NCBI GenBank assembly: GCA_947566075.1
Contig: CANOIM010000003.1
Span: forward strand, 62,001 to 126,000
Direction: 5' to 3'
Source of the DNA: an uncultured Eggerthellaceae bacterium
Lineage (GTDB): Bacteria; Actinomycetota; Coriobacteriia; Coriobacteriales; Eggerthellaceae
Length of the DNA stretch: 64,000 nt
Under the pieces are notes generated by a model. The model saw nothing but the letters and a program-made list of their open reading frames with translations, made no database searches and was not told the DNA's origin. The position numbers and the translations under genes were made by a program. Below are positions 49,301 to 57,091 of the stretch, in pieces; the stretch's first letter is position 1; every line of letters begins with the position of its first letter.

Positions 49301-50108
49301 TGAGTTCGGCGCAGTCTACAATCTGACAGAAACCATTTGGGGCACCCAGCAAACGCATTCAGGGGACTATATCATTGCCAAGATAAACCGGTTCCCTGAA
49401 GAGACCGCTACGGATCCCAAAGCGGCTAAAGCTAAGGCTTACTCAGGTCGCATCATGGCGCTGACGGCTGACCCTTCCAAGGAGGCAAAGGAAGCTGCTC
49501 AAGGTAAGGCTCAGCTTTGCATTGGTGGGAATCGCTCCAATACTAACGGTGGTGGCATTGCCTGCAATGGCTTCACCCACATCGGGCAATGGATGCCCCC
49601 TGATGATCCGCCTCCTGTACCTGAGGAGGAGCCCAAGGCAAAGCTGAATATCACCAAATCCTTCGATGGGTTCAGCCCTGACGCGGGTACGGCTACGGTG
49701 ATCTTCAACATCGCGGGTTATCGCAACGCCCAGTGGGACCGCTCCGATCCATTCTACGAGAACACGATTACCATGACGTTCGATCCGAACGTGAGCATGG
49801 AAGCGCAAACCTACACTTTGTCAAAGCCGTTCGATCCTACAAACTATTTTGTTATCGAGGAAGTGGCGTTCGCAGGCAGCAACTATACGGGCCAGACTAC
49901 ATGGGAGGGCACTCTGAGAGATGCTGGCAGGTTGGCACCTGGTGGCTTCTATCAGATCGTTGCATCGTTCGAAAATGCCTTCAACGATGACAACACCTTC
50001 GGCACCGGTGCAGTCAATCGCTACACTGGCGAGAACGGTACCTACACCTATAAGGAGAAGATTTCTACGAGCACATGGAAATCTGAGACCACTACGGATG
50101 ACCAGTAA
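46311..50108 (+). CDS. Copy B gene 1: large beta-helix surface adhesin
   Basis: The ATG at 46311 (after AAGGCGG) gives 1265 residues. There is a membrane/signal segment near 16-36 (VVALIAITLVLVCSTLAYG), an acidic linker (about 40-115), an Ala/Pro-rich zone (about 170-225), then an extended beta-helix region (about 300-800) with NGGGIY/GNAVVAGN-type turns. C-terminal are a SpaA-like domain (LNITKSFDGFSPDAGTA to FENAFNDDNT) and NRYTGENGTYTYKE. It aligns block by block with copy A gene 1 (STVYANMLGGGASNWTGYMS versus STVYDRMLGGGSSHWSGYMS). The stretch around 48650-49450 is visibly AT-richer than its flanks, which suggests a mosaic origin. Confidence 0.82.
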   Translation: MGLWEKAIDFWKTSMGKFVVALIAITLVLVCSTLAYGTGEDDALPLADTSGAPSEEMQPAEGDDPSGDATVVADEDAEGDEATGEEGATDDPAEGEETDADGEEGTEEEPEEEAVEPGMTRVTFVRLDEAPVTVRGLEKNTLEISEGNEGQALEFILLPDVCNTITAAKATITAAVEAPEAAAASEPVALAEEADAAAPAEDATDATTPQAPAATEGAVEEKELTLEDPDKDDLKDNPYAKKLVIPAADLVGAAEVAITLQTEERDMNWFDIVQACAEGEDITLEDDVVVDDLTVADLTIEAAPAVVDGKAVTLDLNGHKIFNKKTDLNWDALFVVNGGSLTITDPNAGASFGGHNIGAASPENAGTKGSYSNNGDITVTYYETYTTSTDKANASTTETLAERTVTIPASVGAVEGNGSIGSLVSVEGGTFALQGGRLTNGGSQEIAGGNGTGRAIKANGGTVAITDGFIVGNQLIGSNGAGICADGATVMLEGNAVVAGNSVQFNGEENSGNGGGIYAASSTVTVGGNAVVAVNKATEVNTGTAWTTKGDRPANQNGGGLYLTASNATVWGNALIASNGAQHDGGGIYCATGSDELALAGAANVTNNHTLVRPDKYNENVKDNWATIGGGGICSSGLVTIDGASINGNRSADAGGGLLMPQLNNKVTATLKMNDGVVACNVAETDEGGGMYLFTTGYKGNGDPSYINAGFITNNETKTSFGYGGGGIFIANASPNHGYVNVVNPLVTHNTAEGQGGGIAGCKNGMMVTNDAAIFENTANESKSTDHSAGIGDNWGVEINQKLNEGESEAVNFSNDYYNAGESTVYANMLGGGASNWTGYMSYKPQTLKAYKSANWKEDATYSLDGNSIFSGKGHTMVKPGGLANLPEDVFRMSVKNVSEDEVKAFIASVQPVVYVDFQRVNSFTLKGTAVVATDLERDDKGDVKDGYRKEEDGGVTYYHIYFKKVADASSAPTDRDGNVYNGYLKDKDDKFTTEGLEFGAVYNLTETIWGTQQTHSGDYIIAKINRFPEETATDPKAAKAKAYSGRIMALTADPSKEAKEAAQGKAQLCIGGNRSNTNGGGIACNGFTHIGQWMPPDDPPPVPEEEPKAKLNITKSFDGFSPDAGTATVIFNIAGYRNAQWDRSDPFYENTITMTFDPNVSMEAQTYTLSKPFDPTNYFVIEEVAFAGSNYTGQTTWEGTLRDAGRLAPGGFYQIVASFENAFNDDNTFGTGAVNRYTGENGTYTYKEKISTSTWKSETTTDDQ

Positions 50109-50126
50109 GACGAGCAGAGGGGATAG

Positions 50127-50729
50127 ATGATCATGAAAAAGAGGAGTCTCGCCCGGCGCATCGCTCTTGCTGGAGTAGCCTGCGCCCTGTGCGCCAGTGT
50201 GGGGGTGGGGAGCGCCTTCGCCTACTACACAGACACCACAAACGCTCAGGGTTCGCTGCCCTATTCGGTGAACCCGCAGACTACCATCACGGAAGAAGAG
50301 CCAGGGGAAAGCACTGACAAGCATATCTCCATCAAGAACACCACAGATGTGCCTTGCTTGGTGCGTGTGAAGCTCTTCTATGCTGAGCAGAATGTCTCTG
50401 TGAATGTGACCGGTGAGAATTGGGCGCAGCTGAACCCTGATGATGGCTGGCTGTACTTCACAGCGCCACTGATGAATAAGGATGCAGCTACCACTGATCT
50501 GTTCGCCAAGGTGGACGTGAAGAAAGAGACCGCCCGGGTTGAGTTCGACGTGACAGTGGTCCAGGAATGCGTCCCCATCTATCAGCTTGACGGCTCTTAC
50601 GCTGGTGATTTTGCTACGGCTGATGGCAAGGTGCCAGTCAAGGTATCTGATATGGTCAAGCTTCCTGAAAATGGCGTTGCCCTCAAGGGCTTCACCATGA
50701 AGGCTGACAACGGAACGGAGGCCAACTAA
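50127..50729 (+). CDS. Copy B gene 2: TasA/CalY-like SipW-type exported protein
   Basis: The 200-residue paralogue of 33647 shares the signature GSAFAYYTDTTNAQGSLPYS and the beta-rich core (CLVRVKLFYAEQNVSV, DGWLYFTAPLMNK). The ATG at 50127 or the one at 50133 fits the AGAGGGGAT site. The single-base overlap with gene 3 (TAATG) matches copy A. It is a candidate fibre subunit whose signal should be cut by the SipW peptidase encoded at 53433. Confidence 0.78.
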   Translation: MIMKKRSLARRIALAGVACALCASVGVGSAFAYYTDTTNAQGSLPYSVNPQTTITEEEPGESTDKHISIKNTTDVPCLVRVKLFYAEQNVSVNVTGENWAQLNPDDGWLYFTAPLMNKDAATTDLFAKVDVKKETARVEFDVTVVQECVPIYQLDGSYAGDFATADGKVPVKVSDMVKLPENGVALKGFTMKADNGTEAN

Positions 50730-51505
50730 TGGAGAAGAGCAAGCGTGCAGTGTCGGCACGGACGCTGATCCTGCTGTTCACCGCAGTGGTCCTCTGTGCC
50801 TTAGGGTTGGCGGGCGCGGTGAATGTCACCCAGGCTCAGCTGACTGCCTATAGCGAAGAGCATCGGGCTGACATCGAGCAGACGCACTTGGGCGTGGCGC
50901 TCATTGAGAACACCGGCTCTAAAGGTTGGGACCAGATCAATATCGGTGAGGCTGCGGGAACGCCGGTGAAGAATGCAGCCCTGCTTTCCGATACAGACGC
51001 TCTATTGGATGATGATCCTCAGATGATTCCTGGCAAGATGTACGATGAGCAGATCTCTGTTCGCAATGCGTCCAACATGGATGAATACGTTCGCGTGACC
51101 ATCTATAAGTATTGGACGGATAAACCGAAGACCGATGAAAGCGCGAAAAAGGTAGATCTGGATCCAACCCTCATCGAACTTGCTATCAATGATGCAGAAT
51201 GGGTGAAGTCTGAAGCTGAATCCACTGACGAGCGTTTGGTCTATTACCTCCCAAGAGTCTTGGTGGCAAGGGCAGATGACCCCGTGGATGGCCCCGTGCT
51301 GGTGAAGCAGGTTGGCCTCAGCTCTGATGTTGCCAAGGATGCTTTCAAGGCAGAAGTGAAAGCCCTTGGCTTAGAAAAGGTTCATATGAACCTTGAAGCG
51401 CGTGTTGATTCCGTGCAGACTCACAGCGTTGCCAAGGCAGCGAAGAGCGCTTGGGGTGTTGACATCGATAAACTTGGTCTCAACTGGGGAAAGGAGGCCA
51501 ACTGA
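50729..51505 (+). CDS. Copy B gene 3: exported protein with SipW-like N-terminus
   Basis: The 258-residue paralogue of 34306 has a hydrophobic helix, AQLTAYSEEHRADIEQTHLG, VSVRNASN-type beta strands and the C-terminal AKSAWGVDIDKLGLNWG. It lacks about 40 residues relative to copy A, mainly in the middle. The function is unknown; conservation of both ends between copies argues that they are structural. It overlaps gene 4 by one base. Confidence 0.7.
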   Translation: MEKSKRAVSARTLILLFTAVVLCALGLAGAVNVTQAQLTAYSEEHRADIEQTHLGVALIENTGSKGWDQINIGEAAGTPVKNAALLSDTDALLDDDPQMIPGKMYDEQISVRNASNMDEYVRVTIYKYWTDKPKTDESAKKVDLDPTLIELAINDAEWVKSEAESTDERLVYYLPRVLVARADDPVDGPVLVKQVGLSSDVAKDAFKAEVKALGLEKVHMNLEARVDSVQTHSVAKAAKSAWGVDIDKLGLNWGKEAN

Positions 51506-52449
51506 TGAAGCTCTCAAAGCTCAGGAACACCTTCGTGGCTGCGGCCCTTGCTTGCGGCCTCATGGTCAGCCCGGCAACTCTCGCTTTCGCTGATGATGCA
51601 GCCGCTCTTGAAAGCCATGTTGCCGAAGACGGCAGCACTGTGTACGCCATCCCCTGGACGGTCACCTTCGACGGCACGAACATGATCTCTCAGGGTGGTC
51701 GTGATGCGGGCGGCTCCATCAATGACTGGGTGCGCGATCTTCAACCCGGAGATTCAGCCGAGTTCAACATCACCCTGATCAACGACTGCGATCAAAGCGT
51801 GGACTGGTGGGTGCGCAATCAGGTGGCGCGCACCATGGAAGGCCAGAATGACGCTCTCGTAGATGAGAACGCGAAGAACTCCGGCGGCTACTACAGCTAT
51901 GAGCTGACCTACGAAGGCCAGCCCCTATTCTCCAACCAGAACGTGGGCGGAGATGCTTCCGCTCCGGCACCTCAGACGGTGAACGTTTCGGCCGCTCCCA
52001 CGGTGGGCGATGCTGACCAAGCCGCAGATACTGCTGCCAAGGACGGCGGCCTGTTCAACGCCACCCAGCAATCCGGCATGGAGGACTACTTCCATCTGGG
52101 TACCTTTGGCCCTCGCGAACAGAAGACTATGACGCTTTCCATGGCCATTGACGGCGAGACCCACACCAACAACTACTTCGACACGGACGCGGGCGCGCTG
52201 ATCCAGTACGCGGCCGAGCCCGTGGGCACCGAGACCGTCATCTATGAGCAGCCCCCTGATCGCTACGAGCAGCGCGTAGGCGCAACGGGCACGCCGCTGC
52301 CCCAGACCGGTGACCTCATCCCGCTGTTGACCATCATCTGCTTCCTTCTGGGTTGCATCGTGTTGGCCGTGGGCGGTGCCAGCTACATGAATGACGTGAA
52401 GCGCTCTGCGCGTTCCTTGGAGGGAGCAGGCCATGAGACTGATCAGTAA
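51505..52449 (+). CDS. Copy B gene 4: LPQTGD cell-wall-anchored protein
   Basis: The 314-residue paralogue of 35200 has a signal peptide ending near ATLAFA, WTVTFDGTNM, LQPGDSAEFNITLIND, DWWVRNQV, LFNATQQSGMEDYFHLGTF, ETHTNNYFDTDAGALIQYA, and LPQTGD near residue 265 with a hydrophobic helix and basic tail. The tail carries about 8 extra residues past the basic part. It is probably anchored to peptidoglycan by a sortase not seen in this window. The 3' end overlaps gene 5 by 17 bases. Confidence 0.82.
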   Translation: MKLSKLRNTFVAAALACGLMVSPATLAFADDAAALESHVAEDGSTVYAIPWTVTFDGTNMISQGGRDAGGSINDWVRDLQPGDSAEFNITLINDCDQSVDWWVRNQVARTMEGQNDALVDENAKNSGGYYSYELTYEGQPLFSNQNVGGDASAPAPQTVNVSAAPTVGDADQAADTAAKDGGLFNATQQSGMEDYFHLGTFGPREQKTMTLSMAIDGETHTNNYFDTDAGALIQYAAEPVGTETVIYEQPPDRYEQRVGATGTPLPQTGDLIPLLTIICFLLGCIVLAVGGASYMNDVKRSARSLEGAGHETDQ

Positions 52450-53401
52450 GCTATTCTCCGGGGCGCTGACCCTGGCGTTGGCCGTTGGCCTGTTCGCCGT
52501 TCCTGCTTTCGCTGAGGAAGGGGAACAACCTGAAGGAACCTATCGCGTGACCCTCTACAGCGGTAATCAGGGAACCTTTGCCCAGGGTGAGCAGGTTGTG
52601 TTCTATCCTACGCCTGGCGAAGACATTGCAGTTATGTTCAACGGCATCCAAGTCAATGTGAATGACGGCAAGTATTACGTGAAGGGCATTCGCCCAGCTG
52701 AGCAGAACAACGGCTATGAGAAGTACTTCGTAGCTAAGCCCAACGGTGCTGGGGTGATGGAGGCTATCAAGGAAGTCCCCGCTGATAAAGATGTTGACTA
52801 CGTGGTTGCCTACGGTCTCACCAGCGAACGCGTGCAGTACACGGTGCGCTTCGTGAATGAGGCGGGTGCCGACATCGCAGACCCGGTCACCTACTGGGGC
52901 AATGTGGGTGACGAAGTGGCGCCTGTGGCCAGCTATGTTGACGGCTACGTACCCAATGCGGTGATGCAGACGAAGACGCTCACCAATAACCAGGCAGATA
53001 ACGTCATCGCCTTCACCTACCGCAACGTGCCTGGCGTGCGCACCATCCAACTGCCCGGTAATGTCATCCAAGTGGTCACGCCCGAAGGGGCCACAGCTAC
53101 CATCACTCCTGCTGCACCGGCTGAAGATGGCACCACCCCTGAGGTCACGGCCGATGACGGCACAGTCATCTACGACGAGAACGGCACGCCCCTGGCGGCT
53201 CCCGTTGACGAGCTAAGCCTGGATGACAATGAGACGCCTCTGGCAGAGGCAGGCGAAGCCACCGCGGATATGAATGCTGATGCGGGCGGGAACCCCCTAG
53301 GGTGGATGTTGCCTGCGCTGATCGCGTGCATCGTTGCAGGCTTCATCGTATTCCTGGCTCTGTTCATGCGCACGCGTCGCAAGAACGAACAGGCTCAGTG
53401 A
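52433..53401 (+). CDS. Copy B gene 5: MucBP-like protein with C-terminal membrane anchor
   Basis: The 322-residue paralogue of 36081 has a signal peptide, a beta domain (YRVTLYSGNQGTFAQG), FNGIQVNVNDGKYYVKGIRP, a MucBP-like module (YTVRFVNEAGADIADPV to ADNVIAFTY), SLDDNETPLAEAG before the anchor, a C-terminal hydrophobic helix and RTRRKNEQAQ. The order and motifs match copy A. Being membrane- rather than wall-linked, it may sit at the base of the assembly. Confidence 0.75.
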   Translation: MRLISKLFSGALTLALAVGLFAVPAFAEEGEQPEGTYRVTLYSGNQGTFAQGEQVVFYPTPGEDIAVMFNGIQVNVNDGKYYVKGIRPAEQNNGYEKYFVAKPNGAGVMEAIKEVPADKDVDYVVAYGLTSERVQYTVRFVNEAGADIADPVTYWGNVGDEVAPVASYVDGYVPNAVMQTKTLTNNQADNVIAFTYRNVPGVRTIQLPGNVIQVVTPEGATATITPAAPAEDGTTPEVTADDGTVIYDENGTPLAAPVDELSLDDNETPLAEAGEATADMNADAGGNPLGWMLPALIACIVAGFIVFLALFMRTRRKNEQAQ

Positions 53402-53432
53402 TAGCCAACGGACTGGATCCGTAGCCTACATC

Positions 53433-53966
53433 ATGAAGATCATTGGGAGAGCGCTGTTGATCCTAGGTGTGTTTGAACTAGTCATCAGCGCTCTTCTTTG
53501 TGCCCTGTTGGTCATCCCGAACCTGGTGGGCATCTCTTTGTATACGGTGATGACGGGTTCCATGGAACCGGCTATCCCCGTGAGCAGCCTGGTGTTCGTG
53601 GAACCTACCACCCCGGCCACCCTGCAAGAGGGGGATGTGGTCACCTATCGGGGGCGGCTCTCTGAGCAGGATGTCAGCACCTCGGTCATCACTCATCGGG
53701 TGGTGTCGAATGACCCTCAAACAGAGGAGCTGGAAACGAAGGGGGACGCCAATAACGGCGTTGATATCCGCCCGGTGCCCTACGGAGACGTGATAGGGAA
53801 AGTGGTATTCAGCGTACCCTTCCTGGGCGCGGTGGGAACGGGGCTTTCTACCTGGATGGGGAAGGTGTCGCTCATCGCGTTGGTCATCGGCGGGTTGTTG
53901 CTCAGCCTGGTAGGTGACCAGTTGATCCGCATATCCAAACGTCGGGGCGGGACAACGGGGACGTAG
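53433..53966 (+). CDS. SipW-type signal peptidase I
   Basis: The ATG at 53433 gives 177 residues. There are two membrane segments (near 5-32 and 148-168). The catalytic Ser is in TVMTGSMEPAIP near 42; the second catalytic residue is His in ITHRVVS near 88, as in archaeal/ER-type and SipW peptidases, rather than the Lys of ordinary LepB. ETKGDANN is a further conserved box. Only one such gene is present, so it may process both operon copies' SipW-type proteins. Its last five residues and stop codon fall within the palindromic repeat. Confidence 0.85.
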   Translation: MKIIGRALLILGVFELVISALLCALLVIPNLVGISLYTVMTGSMEPAIPVSSLVFVEPTTPATLQEGDVVTYRGRLSEQDVSTSVITHRVVSNDPQTEELETKGDANNGVDIRPVPYGDVIGKVVFSVPFLGAVGTGLSTWMGKVSLIALVIGGLLLSLVGDQLIRISKRRGGTTGT

Positions 53967-54016
53967 GCTATTGTCCTGCTCTCCAACAGGACAATAGCCT
54001 ACGTCCCCGTTGTCCC
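53949..54016. repeat. Palindromic repeat, perfect 30-base arms
   Basis: Arms 53949-53978 and 53987-54016 are perfect inverted copies around an 8-base loop. The left arm encodes the end of SipW. A short duplication of the terminal CCGTTGTCCC follows. It probably terminates the copy B operon. It belongs to the same family as the copies at 21685, 29971 and 57045. Confidence 0.88.
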
Positions 54017-54400
54017 CCGTTGTCCCGTCTGGTCTATCTTCCCTGGAAAAGCATGGTTTCTGAGATATGTCATGACTTTACCCTGACATTGATAGGACAT
54101 GCTGCGAATACCCGAAAAAACCATCGCTGACCTTGGCGAATAGGGTTCAGGAGAGTTCAACATCGCGTTTGTGAGCAAAAGACCCGTATAACAGGGGGTT
54201 CAGGAATGCTGTATGGCAGCGTAGCGGTATGAGGCCTTCGGCAATGCTCTCGCCAGGCTCTCGAACCCTTCTCCAACCGGTATACGAGCTGTAACCGAAG
54301 CGTTGAAACCCGATATAATCCCACCATCAAACCGCATCAGCCTATTGCCCCGCATGGCCGATGCGAAGGGGAAACCTAGGGGACGAGCAAGGAGAAGATC
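54017..54400 (+). promoter_or_regulatory. Leader region of the 54401 surface gene
   Basis: This is a non-coding stretch of about 380 bases. It has a perfect -10 TATAAT at 54314-54319 with a poor -35 (GTAACC, 54291-54296), which implies an activator or an alternative sigma factor. A CGCAT-GGCCG-ATGCG hairpin flanked by C and G runs lies about 50 bases before the ATG, and AAGGAGAA forms the ribosome-binding site. I could not match the leader to a known riboswitch. Confidence 0.45.
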
Positions 54401-56986
54401 ATGAGACTGCTGGAACGTTTGCTGAACGTCCGCGGATCCGTTGCAGGGAAGGTGGTTGCCACGGCGCTGACCGTCCTTCTGGTAACGCCTCTGGCGGGCA
54501 TCAAGGCATCCACCGACAGCCAAGAAGCAACGGATGCTCAGGTGGCATCAGATATCGCCCAGGTCATTGATGACGTGGATTCTGACGCTGCTGTTGATAG
54601 TGCACCTGTTGTTGTTGATCCCATTGAAACGGATGAGCCTGCAACTGACCCGCAGCCTGAGGATGAGGCTCCTGCCGTTACGGAAGATGAGGATCCGGTA
54701 GAGACCGAAGAGGCTCCGGCCGCTCCCGCTGAGGAAGCTGTGCCTGTAGAGGTGCAGGAGTTCCTTGACGCCGTGAAGGCCCTTGAGGCATTCGGTCCTG
54801 TGAATGATGACAACGCTGATGCGTTCACCGCTCTGGGCCAGAAGGCCATGGATGCCTACGAGGCTGTCCAGAATGCCGGTCTTGAGGATTACGAAGGTGT
54901 CCCCGAGGCCTTGGCTACGCTCACCGCTCTCATGGATTCCATCACGGGCGGCACTGAAACCACCGATGTGAACTACAACGAGGATTTTGGTTCATTCCCC
55001 GTGACGTTCTCTTTGGATAACCCGCTGTATTCCGATCCCTTCGATGGCAAAGTGTGGGAGAAGATCGAAGAAGCAAATGTGGTGGTTGGTCAAACAATCA
55101 CTGCTGATGGAATCAATGATATCGATCCTAAGACCAAGTACTATATCAGCAGCATTGATCCGAAGACCAAGACCATCACTGCAAAAGTGGTCTCTGGGGC
55201 TAAGGGTGCTATCCGTCTCCCTGCTCCTTCACAACTTTGGAAGGATGTTGTGGGCGTAAGCGATCTCGAGGCATTTTCCCACGCGTATTACGTAAGCGCA
55301 GAGATGTATGCCGACCCGCAGGCACGATGGTGCGTTTTGTCTCGTCATCCCGAATTCACTCTGGATGCGGCAAAGGAAGATCTGAGCAATAGCAGGGGAA
55401 TTAGTGTTACCTATGTGCTCGATGCAGATGATATCGTGACCGACAAGTGGCAGTATCGTGCTCAGCTTGATTTCGACGGAGCTGCTCCTGATGCTGATGT
55501 GCCCGCCGCGATGACTATGCATTCTGATAAGGATAGGCGGATGACCTTTGACCTGTCGTCCGCTCAACCGACACGTCCGGGTTACACCTTCTTGGGTTGG
55601 TCCTACAGCCCCAATGATCCTCAGAGCATCATCCCCACCTCTAGTGTCATGATCACGTGCAACGCGAATGAGCTTACTACCTTAACCCTGCATGCTATTT
55701 GGTCGCTTAACCCCCTTCCAGTGGTCAACTGGGAATACACTATTGAGATCGCGCCTGAAGGCCTAGGAAACGATGATCCCTATGGTATGCCCTGGGGCCA
55801 GCAGGTACAGCTTCCTGGTGAATTGACGATCGGCTACGCAGCCTCCTACGCTTGCAGTGATGAAAGCGTTCAAGGTCAGGGCATAGAGGGCGATGTCACC
55901 TTGACGCTCGACCGCAACAGCAACCAGTACAAGGGGACCATCTCAGTGCCCATGTGGGACTTCGACAAGGCAAAGGAAGAGATCGGTGAGGGTGCCTATC
56001 TAGACCTCTTCAAGAATGAGCCCATTGAGATCGAGCTCCCTGCTTCTCTGGCCGAAGCCTACAAGCCTGGCGAATACACCATGACCCTTGATCCTGAGAA
56101 CTTTAGCATCGCCATCTCCCTTGAGTATGTGGAGAAGATCAAGTATCAGGTGAAATGGTATGGCAATGATGGCACGGTCATCAAGGAGCTTGAGTTCTGG
56201 GAGGATGCACCGGAGCTCAGCAACCTTGAGAGCATGGCACCTAATGACATGATCACGGTGCCCGAGGGTAAGGAGCTCATTTGGATGCGCACAGACCCGG
56301 GTATGTATCCGGGAATGGAGAATCCAGGCACCGAGATCACCTTCCACCCTTGGTTCAATGATATCTATCCCGGCCCCGTGGATCCTGATGATCCCAATCC
56401 TCCGGTGATCACCACGGTCACTATCCAGTGGATGGATGGGTTCGGCAGCCTGCTCCACGTGCTGGAAGGCGTTGAAGTGGCTGATTCCTACACCTATCCC
56501 AATGCTGATCCTACCTGGCCTAACTACACGTTCCTCGGCTGGTCTGATCCTGAGGACCTGGGCAACGGCATCATCCGTATCGTGGCCCAGTGGCAGCGTC
56601 AGCCTGACGTGATCATCACCGTTCCTACCACTCCTGAGGTGACTGAGCCGCCCGCTCAGGCCCCTGAGGAAGAGGCTCCGGCACCGCTGACCATTGCTGA
56701 CGTGCCTGCTATCTTGAGCGCCGCGGCTGAGACGGTGGCAGAGTTCATGGATACGCCCGTGTTCGGCGAGCCTGAGCCGATGGCTATAGAAGACGCTGAG
56801 AACCCGTTAGCAGCACCGGGTGAGGAAGCTGGTGTGGGTGAGGCTATCCAGGCCTTCACCTGGGGTGACTACTACATCATCGTGGGTGTGGCTGCTGTGG
56901 CTATCATCGCTGCCGGTGCGCTCCTGCGCAGGTACAAGATCAGCCAGCTGGCAGCTGCTGCGAAGAATGACGGGAACGAGCAGTAA
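54401..56986 (+). CDS. InlB-repeat surface protein with C-terminal TM anchor
   Basis: The 861-residue protein has a signal segment near 15-36, an acidic Pro/Glu linker (about 60-110), unassigned folded regions, and two InlB/Listeria-Bacteroides-type repeats: RPGYTFLGWSYSPND near 390 and WPNYTFLGWSDPED near 705. A linker with AIEDAENPLAAPGEE, a membrane helix (IIVGVAAVAIIAAGALL) and RRYK follow, then a short polar tail. There is no LPxTG. It is monocistronic, with its own promoter and a strong terminator. The 55060-55700 stretch is AT-richer. It is likely an adhesin or matrix protein of the same island. Confidence 0.75.
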   Translation: MRLLERLLNVRGSVAGKVVATALTVLLVTPLAGIKASTDSQEATDAQVASDIAQVIDDVDSDAAVDSAPVVVDPIETDEPATDPQPEDEAPAVTEDEDPVETEEAPAAPAEEAVPVEVQEFLDAVKALEAFGPVNDDNADAFTALGQKAMDAYEAVQNAGLEDYEGVPEALATLTALMDSITGGTETTDVNYNEDFGSFPVTFSLDNPLYSDPFDGKVWEKIEEANVVVGQTITADGINDIDPKTKYYISSIDPKTKTITAKVVSGAKGAIRLPAPSQLWKDVVGVSDLEAFSHAYYVSAEMYADPQARWCVLSRHPEFTLDAAKEDLSNSRGISVTYVLDADDIVTDKWQYRAQLDFDGAAPDADVPAAMTMHSDKDRRMTFDLSSAQPTRPGYTFLGWSYSPNDPQSIIPTSSVMITCNANELTTLTLHAIWSLNPLPVVNWEYTIEIAPEGLGNDDPYGMPWGQQVQLPGELTIGYAASYACSDESVQGQGIEGDVTLTLDRNSNQYKGTISVPMWDFDKAKEEIGEGAYLDLFKNEPIEIELPASLAEAYKPGEYTMTLDPENFSIAISLEYVEKIKYQVKWYGNDGTVIKELEFWEDAPELSNLESMAPNDMITVPEGKELIWMRTDPGMYPGMENPGTEITFHPWFNDIYPGPVDPDDPNPPVITTVTIQWMDGFGSLLHVLEGVEVADSYTYPNADPTWPNYTFLGWSDPEDLGNGIIRIVAQWQRQPDVIITVPTTPEVTEPPAQAPEEEAPAPLTIADVPAILSAAAETVAEFMDTPVFGEPEPMAIEDAENPLAAPGEEAGVGEAIQAFTWGDYYIIVGVAAVAIIAAGALLRRYKISQLAAAAKNDGNEQ

Positions 56987-57004
56987 GCGCCGGTTCCGCT
57001 AGCA

Positions 57005-57040
57005 ACTAAAAAAGGCGGCCTTCGGGCCGCCTTTTTTAGT
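57005..57040. terminator. Strong intrinsic terminator, bidirectional
   Basis: ACTAAAAAAGGCGGCC and its exact complement form a 16-base-pair stem with a TTCG tetraloop. The T run on one strand and the A run on the other allow termination in both directions, between the 54401 gene and the convergent DUF362 gene. Confidence 0.95.
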
Positions 57041-57044
57041 GGAC

Positions 57045-57074
57045 GGGACAACGGGGACGTAGGCTATTGTCCTG
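57045..57074. repeat. Half copy of the palindromic repeat
   Basis: The single arm, identical in its 30 bases to 53949-53978, directly follows the terminator; no second arm is present downstream (CATCTTGTCATTT follows). Confidence 0.8.
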
Positions 57075-57091
57075 TTTTCCCATCTTGTCAT

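Noticed and set aside
35200..52449. Sortase gene expected near the LPQTGD proteins
   Set aside because: No protein in the window shows the sortase TLxTC and catalytic Arg pattern; it must be encoded elsewhere.
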